This document shows, piece by piece, positions 53,824 through 63,383 of a stretch of 64,000 bases of DNA (its first letter is position 1; every line of letters begins with the position of its first letter). The position numbers were made by a program, and so were the translations under genes. The stretch comes from Microvirga calopogonii. Lineage in GTDB: Bacteria; Pseudomonadota; Alphaproteobacteria; Rhizobiales; Beijerinckiaceae. The stretch is taken from contig NZ_QDGA01000006.1 in NCBI RefSeq assembly GCF_003347665.1, forward strand, positions 1-64,000. Reading direction: 5' to 3'. Below the pieces are notes generated by a model. It was not told where the DNA came from, searched no databases, and worked only from the letters and a program-made list of their open reading frames with translations.

Positions 53824-54609
53824 TCAGCGGACGAGCACGCCGATATCTTCCTGCAAGGACGGAATGTGAACGTCCGGAGGCGGGAGCTCTAGGCGGATGT
53901 GCCCGGTACGCTGCCGATAGATCCGTCTGCGGGCACCCTGCGGCCACCGGAAAGTGGGGCTCGAGGGATCGGCCCCATCGGGCGGTGCCTCCCAGCCGAG
54001 GAACTCAGTTTTTGCAGCTTCCGGATTGGCCGGCTTCACGAACTTGAAAACCACATTGGGCCTAGACACCCGCGGACTGGCTGCCGGGGTCCCAGCAGTC
54101 CGACGCAACCAATTCAGCAACATACCGATAGGCTCCGCTGGATTGTGGGGCTTACAATACTCAATCGCCTGTACCAGCCGATCGTGACCATGAGCCTGGG
54201 CCAGCCAATGGTAATTCTTGGTCGCCTGCTGTTCGGGCACTCCCAACAAAATCAGATCTCGAATGGCTCGGGCCTTTGGCGTATCTGCGTTCAACTGCTC
54301 ATGGCGTTTCGCTAGGCTTTCGAGGTGTTTGGCGACCCGCTGGTCCGACTTGTTGTCGTCAATCTCCCACGGCGCCGGTTGACTATCTTTGTCTTTGAAG
54401 GTGATGCGGCCTGCGTGGATCGTGAAGAAGTCTTCGAGGTCTTTTCGGACCTCTTCAAAAACGAGCTCGGACACCCGACAGAGAGCCGCCGCCTCATGGC
54501 GGCTTATGGAGCGTCCTTTCTCAGCCAAGGCTGCGGCGAGCCTGATCGCGACGACGATCTGCTTCTGCCCCCTTTTGGAGAGATCCACTAACGATTGCGC
54601 GTCGAACAT
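53824..54609 (-). CDS. Hypothetical protein, possible helicase loader or replisome organiser
   Basis: It is read from ATG 54609 (MFDAQSLVDLSKRGQKQIVV), which has AGGA nine bases upstream and avoids overlap with the relaxase; a longer frame reaches 54846. The first 100 residues look helical and winged-helix-like (SRHEAAALCRVSELVFEEV). The middle has YHWLAQAHGHDRLVQAIEYC and the C-terminus is Pro-rich. No family is certain. Lying between the relaxase and a DnaB-like helicase, it may load that helicase; this is inference. Confidence 0.55.
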   Translation of the reverse strand: MFDAQSLVDLSKRGQKQIVVAIRLAAALAEKGRSISRHEAAALCRVSELVFEEVRKDLEDFFTIHAGRITFKDKDSQPAPWEIDDNKSDQRVAKHLESLAKRHEQLNADTPKARAIRDLILLGVPEQQATKNYHWLAQAHGHDRLVQAIEYCKPHNPAEPIGMLLNWLRRTAGTPAASPRVSRPNVVFKFVKPANPEAAKTEFLGWEAPPDGADPSSPTFRWPQGARRRIYRQRTGHIRLELPPPDVHIPSLQEDIGVLVR

Positions 54610-54700
54610 TCGCGTCGATTCCTGAACCGGTAGGTTGATACCTGCTAAAGTATCAAGACACTCCCGAATTACAAGAACAAAACGGGAATTAAACTGCAGA

Positions 54701-57223
54701 TCACCTTCCTTTGCCGCGGCTGCGGCGGCGCTGGGCGAGGATCGCGCGACGGCGGGTTTCCGCATCCGTAAGAGCTGGCGGTTGCTCGGGCGCGGGTTTT
54801 GCGCTGGTCTTCCGAAGCTTCCGCTTCTTGGCGGCTGGCTCTGCAACCGCTGGAGTGGGTGTTGCTACGGCTGCCGTAGGAGTGGGTGGCGGCTCAACAA
54901 CCGGCACGGCAGGAGGCTTTGCGGCCAGGCTCTGGTCAGCCTGAATCGTCAGCGAACGCTCGAGTTCGTCGGATTTCGGGCGGCTCGGCGTTGGAGCGGG
55001 GCTTGGCGGGGAGGCAGTCGCTGCCTGTTTCTGGGGAGCCGACCTGGGTGCAACGCTGGCAGGGCTCGGTTCAGTGATCTTCTGCGGCGCAGCGGTAGGA
55101 GCTTTCGATTGAGTCACTGGATGCATAGGCTGGGCTGACTTGCTGGGGGAAGCCTGCTTCGGTCCTCGCTCGGGCATCTTGCCAGCGTTCTTCGGATTGA
55201 AAAAGTCCTTCCCGAGATAGCGATCGATGGCGGATTCCTTAGCGGCTTGTTGGGCAGGCTTGGTTTGAACGTCAGAGAGGCTGGTCCTCTTTGGAAACCA
55301 ACTAGCGGTCATGGCGGTGATCTCATCGATCGACATCCCGCGGGGCGCTGGCTCACCAGGTGACGGACTCTTGGGAGCCATCAAGTTAAGGAGTTGGTCA
55401 AAAAGGTTCTTATGGAATGTCCTCGCGAAGTCGGAGCGGATATGTGCAATCGCGGAGGCCTTCTCACGGTATTCAGCACCAACCCTTTTGGCAATGGCCC
55501 CGAATTGCTTGCCTTCTGTGGCTCGAATCTCGGACGCTACCTCGATCAGGATCCTGTCGATCTTTGTCCTCTGGGCGGGCTTTTTCAGCCGAGCGCGAGA
55601 GACCATCTTGTCTGCAACAAAGTTAGCCGCTGTTTCCGCGACCATGGCAGACATCAGTTGGTTGTAAAGGTCTGCAGCCTTACGGGTCAGCCTTAGGAAG
55701 CGCTCGGAGTCTACGTGGCCAGCTGAATGAATGGCCGTGAAATATGTGCGGTTCTTGTAGCTTTTACTGACAGCTCTTGTGGCTGCCCGAACACTTTGCT
55801 GGTCGAGTTCATGGGCCGCAGCCTTCCATTGTTGCCGGGCCGCTTCGGTTCCTTGTTCGGTGACCTGGCCTTTGCGCTCCTTGGCATAAATCTTAGGATC
55901 AATGCGTTTTTTTGCCTTCTGAGTCAGCCCCATGGCCTTGTAGGAGCGGTGGTCATAACGTTTAGAGCTTCCAGATTGCTCTAGGATCTTGTTGAGGACG
56001 TTGCAGAAACGACGTCGCTCGTCACCGATCCAGCGTCGTGTACTAAGGTCTCGCAAGCGTTCTTGAGCGTAAGGATAATGAGTATACTGATGCCTGCATT
56101 TGGAGCGATAGGTTTCTACAATCTCGAAGTCCCAAACCTCCTTGCCGGTGGTGGGATTTACCATCCTTCCAGCCGGCCGCTCGCTTAGGGCGATGTGAAT
56201 GTGGAAGTTCCGCCGGTCATTATGTTTATCGGGTGCATGGATCACCGCCCAATAGGGCAGCCCAAGGCGATCGAATTCGGCACAATATTCCTTGGCGAGC
56301 TTTAACCGCTGGGCTGGTGTAATTTCGTGCGGCAGTTCCGCAATGATCCTGGTCTGAACTCGACCACCGCGGCCGAGCGACACCTTTATTGCTCCGTCCG
56401 TCTGGAAATCTCCAATCGTACGAGCGAACTTCAATAACTCGATCGCGGCTTCGTCCTTCAAAGTCACATCCAGGGGGGTGACGTCACTCTGACAGTGTTT
56501 CATGGCCCGGAGAAGGGGAGCCGGCACTTCGCTTCCAGCGTCTCTGTGCTTCTTAACGGCATCCCAAAAATCCGATCCCCGGAACGGGTTGATCGTGAAT
56601 TTGTGTCCCCGTGGGCTCTGCTCGATTGCCTCCAGCTTCTTCCAGAAGTCAAGGCGCTCCTCCTTAGTATCAGCGATGTTGCCAAACGAGGAGATAACGA
56701 TGCCGTCGTCCTCATGCAGCTTCTCTGACACTCCAGGTCGCTCGATGTAGTCTTGGCCGCCGGCAGCTTGCTCCTGGTCGAACCGATTGGACTCTGGGTC
56801 AATAAAGGTTTCTGCGGCTCCGTCGCGCTCGATGTAACTTTCATGCTGTTCGGCACTCCCTGACGGCGCTCGGCCGGCATAGGCAGCAACCGTCCGGTTC
56901 GTTTTTGAAACCGATGTTACAGAGAAATGGAACGTGACGCCGCCGGTATCGGGAGCCTGTGGCCTAGGCGCCGTCTTGAACGCCATGGAGCGATTGAAAT
57001 CCCGTGCTGATCTTAGGCCAGGCGAGTGCATCGCATCGAGAAGAGCCTTGAAGTTCCTCGGCGATGTGCTTCGACTTCGTAGACGCTCCTGGGCGCGGCG
57101 TTCGGCCTCCGCAATCCTATTAGAGATTGCGAGACCACGGGCCATATCACGGCGAACGATTTCTTCGGCTTCTTGTTCAGTCATCGGTTGATTTGCAAAA
57201 CGAAACTCTGTCCGTGTTATCAC
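54701..57223 (-). CDS. MobA/MobL-type relaxase (MOBQ-like)
   Basis: This 840-residue protein would nick oriT and lead the strand out. The domain core is at about 95-350: FHFSVTSVSKTNRTVAAYAG with a candidate nucleophile Tyr115, and the metal-binding motif HNDRRNFHIHIALSERP with H334, H341 and H343. A 95-residue helical N-terminal extension precedes it. The C-terminal 300 residues include basic and Pro/Ala-rich disordered parts; no helicase domain is present, unlike TraA. The GTG start at 57223 is used; ATG 57184 is an alternative. The following 339 bp may include oriT. Confidence 0.8.
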   Translation of the reverse strand: MITRTEFRFANQPMTEQEAEEIVRRDMARGLAISNRIAEAERRAQERLRSRSTSPRNFKALLDAMHSPGLRSARDFNRSMAFKTAPRPQAPDTGGVTFHFSVTSVSKTNRTVAAYAGRAPSGSAEQHESYIERDGAAETFIDPESNRFDQEQAAGGQDYIERPGVSEKLHEDDGIVISSFGNIADTKEERLDFWKKLEAIEQSPRGHKFTINPFRGSDFWDAVKKHRDAGSEVPAPLLRAMKHCQSDVTPLDVTLKDEAAIELLKFARTIGDFQTDGAIKVSLGRGGRVQTRIIAELPHEITPAQRLKLAKEYCAEFDRLGLPYWAVIHAPDKHNDRRNFHIHIALSERPAGRMVNPTTGKEVWDFEIVETYRSKCRHQYTHYPYAQERLRDLSTRRWIGDERRRFCNVLNKILEQSGSSKRYDHRSYKAMGLTQKAKKRIDPKIYAKERKGQVTEQGTEAARQQWKAAAHELDQQSVRAATRAVSKSYKNRTYFTAIHSAGHVDSERFLRLTRKAADLYNQLMSAMVAETAANFVADKMVSRARLKKPAQRTKIDRILIEVASEIRATEGKQFGAIAKRVGAEYREKASAIAHIRSDFARTFHKNLFDQLLNLMAPKSPSPGEPAPRGMSIDEITAMTASWFPKRTSLSDVQTKPAQQAAKESAIDRYLGKDFFNPKNAGKMPERGPKQASPSKSAQPMHPVTQSKAPTAAPQKITEPSPASVAPRSAPQKQAATASPPSPAPTPSRPKSDELERSLTIQADQSLAAKPPAVPVVEPPPTPTAAVATPTPAVAEPAAKKRKLRKTSAKPAPEQPPALTDAETRRRAILAQRRRSRGKGR

Positions 57224-57562
57224 AAGATCCGATTTAGCGCATCACGTTACCGCTTTTCATCTCGGAGTTAACTAGCGCTGATACCTATTGGTGCAGTTGT
57301 AGAACTGAGCCAAAATGGTGCAGTTTTTGTCATGCGGAACCGGCGAACGATTGTTGTGCTAAAAGGCCGAAAACGTTGCATTTTTTGCGCCAGGGCAACA
57401 AGCTTCTGTGGTCCCCGCGGCAGCCTATCCACGGTTGCCGAATAATATAGTTCAGCTGTTTACCATCAATGGGATTCAGCTTTGTTTGATTCCGAGTTAG
57501 CGCGTATAACGCTCCGGTCTAGAAACAGTTCCAATCAATCACCCATAAGGGGCAACAACGAG
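57224..57562. other. Intergenic region upstream of relaxase; candidate oriT and promoters
   Basis: This divergent 339-bp gap has no gene. It contains a direct repeat TGGTGCAGTT at 57289-57298 and 57316-57325 (27 bp apart), AT-rich stretches, and a GCATTTTTTGCGCCAGGG block at 57378-57395 that faintly recalls nick-site regions of MOBQ plasmids. No convincing nic site or hairpin was fixed, so oriT is only a candidate by position. Promoters for the relaxase and the plus-strand gene should also lie here. Confidence 0.4.
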
Positions 57563-58036
57563 ATGGGCAAACATGCTGACGACGGCATAAGAGAGTCGGT
57601 TTTCCACCCGATCGCGGTTAGTGGCAGCCTCTCGCGACTCACCGAGGCCGTGACTGCCGCGACGAATATCGTGTATCGGGACAAGCGCTTTGTTGATCGC
57701 ATCGACGAGGTCTTTGCTGATCTTCCTAAGCACAGAGCAGGCTTCAACGTTGGTGGCCGGGTCCTGGGTATGCGCCGGAGAAAATTTCTGGAGATCGCCC
57801 TGGCTACGTCCGAGAGCCTGCATGAAATTCCAGAAGATGGCGCGTGTGAGCTGACGATCGTCGTCCGCGAGCCAGCGAAGATCGAGGATATGATGTCCTC
57901 GTTGAACATAGGTGATTTGATCGAGGTGCGTGGAACGATCGTTCCGTTCGCGTACTCCGAAGATGACGGTGAGCGCGTTGTTTCGCTGACGATGGTCGCA
58001 AGCAATGTCAACGTCATCGATGCCCCGCAGAGATGA
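57563..58036 (+). CDS. Hypothetical protein (157 aa)
   Basis: It is transcribed away from the relaxase. The ATG at 57563 (MGKHADDGIRESVFHPIAVS) is the likely start; an upstream frame begins at 57482 without a good RBS. The protein is soluble, alpha then beta (GDLIEVRGTIVPFAYSEDD, VVSLTMVASNVNVI). No known domain is recognised. It ends in a strong terminator. Confidence 0.55.
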   Translation: MGKHADDGIRESVFHPIAVSGSLSRLTEAVTAATNIVYRDKRFVDRIDEVFADLPKHRAGFNVGGRVLGMRRRKFLEIALATSESLHEIPEDGACELTIVVREPAKIEDMMSSLNIGDLIEVRGTIVPFAYSEDDGERVVSLTMVASNVNVIDAPQR

Positions 58037-58080
58037 GTTCTGCAGGACCAGACCCGTCGACTATGAAGGGTGTTCGCATA

Positions 58081-58103
58081 GGGCCGCCAATTGGCGGCCT
58101 TTT
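58081..58103 (+). terminator. Rho-independent terminator
   Basis: GGCCGCCAA and TTGGCGGCC form a perfect palindrome (58082-58099) followed by TTTTT on the plus strand. It lies 46 bp past the stop at 58036 and just before the convergent end of the minus-strand hydrolase gene. Confidence 0.85.
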
Positions 58104-58113
58104 TGCGTTAGGG

Positions 58114-58740
58114 TCACTGAAGAAATTGCTCGGATGAGAATTGAAGCGAGGCAAGTTTCAGCGTCGTGAAGGTCGGCATAGAATCCTCTATTGTCGAACC
58201 TCTGGTGTAGAACGCGTTCCCGCCAGCCACTACCAGATACTGAGCATCCCTGTATGGAATTCTGAATCCTGCAGTGTGGAAGTACATCGAACGGTTGACG
58301 GCTGAGTGTCTGGCGCCCTCGAGAACCTGAGTGGCTATGAGCTTTGCGCGCGCGTAACCTGGTTCGGGAGTTGGCTTTGTGAGGACGCCGGAGGCGAACT
58401 GGCCTTTCTGGCCGACGACTTCACAGATGGTGTCCGGGTATTTAGGGGACTGGACCCGGTTCATCACGACAGTTCCGACGGCCAACATCCCGTCATCACT
58501 GTTTCGGTTGCTCTCGAAGTACATCGCGCGAGCTAAGCACTCATGCGCGCTGCTACTCATCACCGTAGTCCGCGGCCGCATTTCTCTCGACGCAGGAGCG
58601 TGGATCTGGTCGGTCGTCGGAACCGTCGAGGCCGGCTCGATCTGATTGAAGATTGGACCGTGGCATCCACCGAGTGCCAGACTCATCAGACTGATGGCCC
58701 AGATTGGTGGGAGTGATCTTTGATTTGCGTTTCTAGCCAT
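58114..58740 (-). CDS. SleB/CwlJ-type cell-wall hydrolase lipoprotein
   Basis: ATG 58740 (MARNANQRSLPPIWAISLMS) gives a lipoprotein signal with SLALGGC. The hydrolase_2 domain follows: CLARAMYFESNRNSDDGMLA with the catalytic-type Glu, VGTVVMNRVQSPKYPDTICE, QKGQFASG and MYFHTAGF. SleB-type enzymes cut peptidoglycan. Near the relaxase and T4SS, it may clear a path for the channel, as VirB1 does. The 208-residue length fits a single-domain enzyme. Other roles are possible. Confidence 0.75.
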   Translation of the reverse strand: MARNANQRSLPPIWAISLMSLALGGCHGPIFNQIEPASTVPTTDQIHAPASREMRPRTTVMSSSAHECLARAMYFESNRNSDDGMLAVGTVVMNRVQSPKYPDTICEVVGQKGQFASGVLTKPTPEPGYARAKLIATQVLEGARHSAVNRSMYFHTAGFRIPYRDAQYLVVAGGNAFYTRGSTIEDSMPTFTTLKLASLQFSSEQFLQ

Positions 58741-59417
58741 AGAGCTTTGTACCGCAGGGTTGCGGCTAAACGCAAATTCGGAAAACCGCTTTCTATTTCG
58801 AAACGTGTTTGGAGGCTGATCTGGGCTCCAAGTAGGGCCAGAAAGGATAATCGAGTCCTGGGAAGCAATATTTAAGACCCGCAACCGATGCTCGATTTTT
58901 GTCAGTAACGATCCTGAAAGAGAAGTCAGCTAACTATTGTCCAGTTGGTCGGGATGTTTCGGCTGAAGGTAAGGCTCGGCTCTCTCTCACTTGGTGCGGG
59001 TAGGAGGGGGACCGGCGCAATTTGTATTCGGAGTTTCTAACCACGCCTTTGGGTTGGTCAGGTACTTCCCGCAGGTGGATGTTCAGACGCGGATATATGG
59101 TGCGCGGGTAGGGGAGGCGAGCGTGTTTAGAACGGGCATGTTCCGCAATTGCCGGCCGCTCGCCGGTAAGGCGCGCCGCAAGGCTAATTGGATACCTTTA
59201 TCTCCGAAGGGCAAACTGAGAAATGAAACGACCCTGCACATGGACGTCTCCTGTTACGCAACTGAACTATGTCACCTTGTAGACCATCAATGGCCGGAGT
59301 CCAGACACATTTATGTCACAGTTCGGCAGAAGCGAAGCGGCCGCTACGAGGCTGCGTGATGCGATTGCTCGTGAGGACATGTTATATGGTAGGATCGTCT
59401 ACAATGATCGAGTTCCT
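58741..59417. other. Gene-poor stretch upstream of the GntR regulator
   Basis: About 680 bp without a convincing gene. An open frame at 58991-59359 has no RBS, odd composition and no resemblance to any family, so it is not called. The region may be a remnant of a rearrangement or a regulatory region for the GntR-type gene that follows. No tRNA or clear repeat was seen in it. Confidence 0.5.
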
Positions 59418-60101
59418 ATGAGCGACATCCTCACTCTTCCGGATATTGTCGCGGAAAAGATCGCAGCGGCAATCCTAAGCGGCGAATTTGAGCCGGGAGC
59501 TCAGCTCAAAGAGGCGGCGTTGGCCAAGCGCCTTGCGGTGAGCCGGGCACCTGTTCGGGAGGCGCTGCGCTTACTTGAGGAGAGGCGTCTCATTGAGCGT
59601 CACGTATATTCCGGGGCCAGGGTTGCGGTGTTCACTCCTGAGGGAGTGGCAGACCTCTATGAGTTGCGGGAGGTGTTAGAGGCTAGGGCTGCTTTCAAAG
59701 CAGCGATGAGAGCAACTGAGAAGGATGTTGAGGAGCTACGAGCGATTATCGATCAGGAGGCCACTCAGATCTCAGGGGTGGCGGCCGATGGCTTCGGGGA
59801 TGAACCCAACATCAATTTCCACCAAAAGATCATCGAGATCTCAGGCAACCGGGAATTCGGGCGCCTGATGAATAATGACTTTTGGCGCTACAACCGAATC
59901 CTCTACCGGATGCACTGGGGCCAGGATGAGGGTAGGGACGAGGAGCGACACATCGAACATGTCCGCATATTCGAGGCAATTCAGTCCGGAGACGGTCCTC
60001 TGGCAGAGTTGCTGATGCGCCGGCATGTGCAGAGCACCCGCGTTGTGATTGGGGAGGCCCGAGAGGTCAGGTACGGACGCAGGGCTTCTGACAAGGTTTG
60101 A
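59418..60101 (+). CDS. GntR-family regulator, FadR/FCD subfamily
   Basis: This 227-residue protein has an N-terminal winged helix (VAEKIAAAILSGEFEPGAQL, LAVSRAPVREALRLLEER) and a helical FCD effector domain (LYELREVLEARAAFKAAMRA, NINFHQKIIEISGN with a metal-binding-like Asp/His pattern, RHIEHVRIFEAIQSGD). Such regulators usually repress carbon-catabolism genes, but no target operon is nearby because an IS630 element follows within 32 bp. ATG 59418 is selected as the start of the HTH domain. It may be cargo that lost its partners. Confidence 0.85.
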   Translation: MSDILTLPDIVAEKIAAAILSGEFEPGAQLKEAALAKRLAVSRAPVREALRLLEERRLIERHVYSGARVAVFTPEGVADLYELREVLEARAAFKAAMRATEKDVEELRAIIDQEATQISGVAADGFGDEPNINFHQKIIEISGNREFGRLMNNDFWRYNRILYRMHWGQDEGRDEERHIEHVRIFEAIQSGDGPLAELLMRRHVQSTRVVIGEAREVRYGRRASDKV

Positions 60102-60132
60102 AGCCGACACCGGATCAGGGTTCGCCCCTCTA

Positions 60133-61541
60133 GCGGGTCGTCTGCCGTTGGATCTGGTATAGTGGCTTCGTGATCTTCGAGCCTCGAGGTGCCCCATGTC
60201 GCGCCACCAGAAAGATCCGCTGCGCCCGCTCACGCCTGATGAGCGCACCGAGCTCACCCGCCTGAGCCGCTCCCAGAGCGCCCCCGCCGCTGAAGTCGCC
60301 CGCGCTCGGGCCCTGCTGGCGATTGCCGAGGGCGCCAGCTACACCGCCGCCGCCCATCTCGTCGGACGCGGCCACAACGAGACGATCTCGGCCTGGGTCA
60401 GCCGCTTCAACCGCGAGGGGCTGGCGGCGGTTCACCCGCACCACGGCGGCGGGCCGCGTCTCCGCTACGGGGTTCACGAGCAGCAGCGCATCCTGGCCGA
60501 ATGGGCGCGAGCGCCGCAGCGGGAGCAGGACGGCAGCGCCACCTGGTCGCTGAGCCTGCTGCAGAAGGCCCTGCGCCGGGCCCCGGATGGCCTGCCGCGG
60601 GTGAGCCGGTTCACCATCGCCCGCACCCTGCACGAGGCCGGCCTGAGCTGGCAGAAGAGCCGCACCTGGTGCGCGACCGGGGTGAGCCTGCGCCGGCGCA
60701 AGGATGGCTTGGTGCGTGTCAGCGATCCGGATGCGGCGGCCAAAAAAAGCTGATCGAGCAGGCTTACACGCTTGGTGCCCAACAGGGGCTGTCGGTCTGG
60801 TGCGAGGACGAGGCGGGTCCGTTCCAAGCCGTGCCGCATCCGGGTCCTTCGTGGCAGCCGCAGGCTCATCCAGCGCGACATCCGCACCAGTACATCCGCG
60901 GCGGCACAACCAAGATCCTGACCCTGTTCCATCCCGCCTCGGGCCAGGTGCGGCTGCAGCCGGCCGCGCGCTGCACGAATGCGGTGCTGCATCCGTGGCT
61001 GCGCGAGCACCTGAGCGCAGTTCTCGCGGAGTTGCCGGCGCCGGCTCCCGTACAAGATTCCGCTGCAACGCGCGCCGCCTGGGAGATGTGGCAAGCGGGA
61101 TTGACGCTGCCGTTTCCCTTGCCAGAGGAGGTGCCACCGCTGCGGCTGCTCTTGGTGTGGGACAATCTCACCGGCCATAAGACGCCTGAACTGGTGTTGT
61201 GGCTGTGTACGCATGGCATCATGCCGCTCTACACGCCCGTGGGGGGCAGTTGGCTTAACATGGCGGAATCGATCCAGCGCGTGCTCAAGCGCCGCGCGCT
61301 GGCCGGACAGCATCCCCACACCCCTGCGGAGATCGGGAGTTGGTTCGAGCAGACGGCGCGAAGCTGGAATGCCCGGCCCACGCCGTTTGTCTGGAACGGC
61401 CAGCGCCGGCAGCGACGCCGGCGCGCGTCTCAGGACCCGCTCCACCGGCTCGGCGGGTCCGGAGCTTGTACGCGCCAACCGTTCCATCAGCCCAAGCCAA
61501 ACGAGCCAGCAGAATGCCAGGTCTGATGGCAGATGACCCAC
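60133..61541 (+). mobile_element. IS630-family insertion sequence
   Basis: Ends: GCGGGTCGTCTGCC... from 60133 and the near-inverse ...GGCAGATGACCCAC at 61541, with about 28-base imperfect inverted repeats. Both ends abut TA (60131-60132 and 61542-61543), the target duplicated by this family. It is clearly more GC-rich than the surrounding plasmid. It contains one transposase split by a frameshift site. It separates the GntR-type gene from the methyltransferase gene. Confidence 0.9.
60196..61526 (+). CDS. IS630-family transposase, two frames joined at an A7 slip site
   Basis: Frame 1 (60196-60753) has the HTH part, HTH_29/winged-helix type ([20 protein letters not shown]). Frame 2 continues from the A7 run at 60742-60748 to the stop at 61526 and has the DDE core: Asp in WCEDEAG, Asp in [11 protein letters not shown] and Glu in [12 protein letters not shown] -1 slip at A7 joins them. 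Many IS630 elements use this kind of frameshift, so the gene may be active. Full product about 440 residues. Confidence 0.85.
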
Positions 61542-61559
61542 TAGCCGATCCCCATGCCC

Positions 61560-62288
61560 TCAGGCTTGGGCCGAGATTAGAAGGAACATCGGACGCTCGA
61601 TTTCCTCAGCGAGGGCGGGGTTCTCCTGAACCTGCTGGGCGGACGGGGCGAACTCTTCCACGTGTCGGATTGTGAATCCGGCTTCGATCAACGTGTTCAG
61701 AGTCGTGCCCATAGTACGATGGTACTTGAGCACTCCCTTAGCGAACCAGTCGGTTCTGCGGTCGCCCTCGACTGAGTACTGGTTCACCGGCCAGGTCTTG
61801 CGACCATCTTCGTCGGCCCACCAGCGGGGATGGGCCGCCGCCATGAGGATTGGATGCTCGATGGTGAAGACGAGCCAGCCGCCGGCGACAAGCGATCGTT
61901 GGATTGTTCTCACAAGGCGGCCGAAATCCTGAACGTAGTGGAAGGCCAGAGCGCTGTAGGCGAGGTCGAAGGAGTTCTCGGGCAACACAAGCGCCTCAAG
62001 GTCCGCGATCCGGTATTCGATCATCGGATCCGCCGTGCCGGCCCGGGCCCGTGCGATCATGTTTTCGGACAGATCGATCCCAAGGGCGGATGCCGCACCG
62101 TTTTCTCGAGCCCACCGGGAGAACCACCCGAAGCCGCAGCCGAGGTCGACGACGCGCAGGTTGTTCAAATCTGGGAGCATAGCCTGGACCCGGGGCCATT
62201 CGGGGGCACCTGCGAGGCCATGAACCTGCCGTGGGATCTGGCTGTAGGCGGAGAAGAACTCCGGGATGTCGTAGATGTTCTGCGCCAT
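61560..62288 (-). CDS. Class I SAM-dependent methyltransferase
   Basis: This 242-residue protein has motif I VVDLGCGFGWFSRWA, an acidic motif after ALGIDLSENM, motif IV-like SFDLAYSALAFHYV and the post-motif LVAGGWLVFTIEHPI. The fold is that of a UbiE/Methyltransf_11-type small-molecule or polyketide/ubiquinone methyltransferase; the substrate cannot be told. ATG 62288 has GGAGGGGA upstream. It lies just beyond the IS630 element and may be cargo from another region. Confidence 0.85.
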   Translation of the reverse strand: MAQNIYDIPEFFSAYSQIPRQVHGLAGAPEWPRVQAMLPDLNNLRVVDLGCGFGWFSRWARENGAASALGIDLSENMIARARAGTADPMIEYRIADLEALVLPENSFDLAYSALAFHYVQDFGRLVRTIQRSLVAGGWLVFTIEHPILMAAAHPRWWADEDGRKTWPVNQYSVEGDRRTDWFAKGVLKYHRTMGTTLNTLIEAGFTIRHVEEFAPSAQQVQENPALAEEIERPMFLLISAQA

Positions 62289-62891
62289 GTTCCCCTCCGC
62301 GAGAATGCAGGAGCGGGCGGGAACGGATCCCGGCCACTACCTCGGCTCAATCATTTGAGTGCCCCGATTTAGCAGGTCAGGTGGCGTGGTGCTGCTTCCA
62401 TTTCGACGGAGGATCGAGTTGGGAAGCATGCAGTTTCGCAAAGAGCGAGCCCGAGGTCTGCGAGGGTTCATGGCCTCCTGAGAGGACCGCCAGGAGCGTC
62501 TGGTTCCATCTGGCGGGCCTGGGTCTCGGTACAGAGGCCGCCAACCTGTAAGGTGGGTCGCATCGATGGGCCCGTTGCAGGACATCCGTCAGTGGCGCTG
62601 GATGGCGAGGGGAACTGCGTGCTCGCGTGGCCCGAGGAAGGCTCCCCAACATCGCACCGGCGGAGTTCGCCGGGCAGATGCCAGTGTCGCAAAGGCTGCT
62701 CGTCAGCCTGGCCAAGCCGCTCCTGAGAGCGGCAGAGGCCGAGAGAGCATGGGGACGCTTGTCGTCCGCCCGCAGCCGGAGCGTTCTGCGACGGCAAGTA
62801 ATCACATAGTATTCACGACGGACGCGCATTTCGCGTCCCGATGGCAAGGCTTGGCTGCGTTCAGCAGCTGAAAGCCTCGCTCGTACCCGGC

Positions 62892-63007
62892 CACGATCCG
62901 CCTGGATCGTGCGCTTTGGCCTCAGCCAAAGCGCGCCGGGACAGCCTCGCAGAGCCCAATGTAAGAGGCAGCAGTTTTGCCCGAACCGTTAGGTGCGGGA
63001 AAACTGC
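62892..63007. repeat. Cluster of three perfect or near-perfect stem-loops
   Basis: CACGATCC/GGATCGTG with a GCCT loop (62892-62911), GCGCTTTGGC/GCCAAAGCGC with a CTCA loop (62911-62934) and GCAGTTTTGCCCG/CGGGAAAACTGC (62971-63007, one unpaired base). No T-run follows the second stem on either strand, so it is not an obvious terminator. Confidence 0.7.
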
Positions 63008-63270
63008 GGTATTGGGCCCTAAAAAATATCCTGCCCCTAAACCTCCCTCTGGACCCCTCCTGTACGGGGTCTGTTTGCCTCAGAGGTGTTCCGACAGCCG
63101 CAGGCTATGCCCGTCGGCGGGGTAGGGTCATGCGGGACGTGAAACGGGGCCTGTGGCCCCTCCCGAGCCGATCGAGGGCCTTTGAGCCTGTCCTGCCTCG
63201 ACCGGCTTCCAGGCCGCTCCTGGCGGGTTTGGAGACGCGCACACAGTGAGAGCGCGTCTTTCTCTGCCGT

Positions 63271-63383
63271 GGAAATGTATTCCGGCAGTCCAAACTGATG
63301 TGAATACGCTCAAGCGGAAGCGCGGGGGCACACCCGCTGTTATCGGCTACGCTTGGCGTCAAGCAAAGGAAATGTATTCCGGC
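63271..63383. repeat. Direct repeat GGAAATGTATTCCGGC, two copies 97 bp apart
   Basis: Identical 16-base copies at 63271-63286 and 63368-63383, each followed a few bases later by ACTGATG. GGAAATGTATTCC is itself nearly palindromic, so it may be a protein-binding site. Confidence 0.75.

Noticed and set aside
54610..54846. Longer start for the gene after the relaxase
   Set aside because: Would overlap the relaxase by 146 bp and lacks a good RBS; the ATG at 54609 has AGGA at proper distance.
57224..57562. Firm oriT nick site
   Set aside because: No convincing match to a known nic consensus was found; only position and a short repeat support it.
60130..61137. Minus-strand open frames within the IS630 element
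   Set aside because: Opposite a clear DDE transposase; very high GC gives long false frames.
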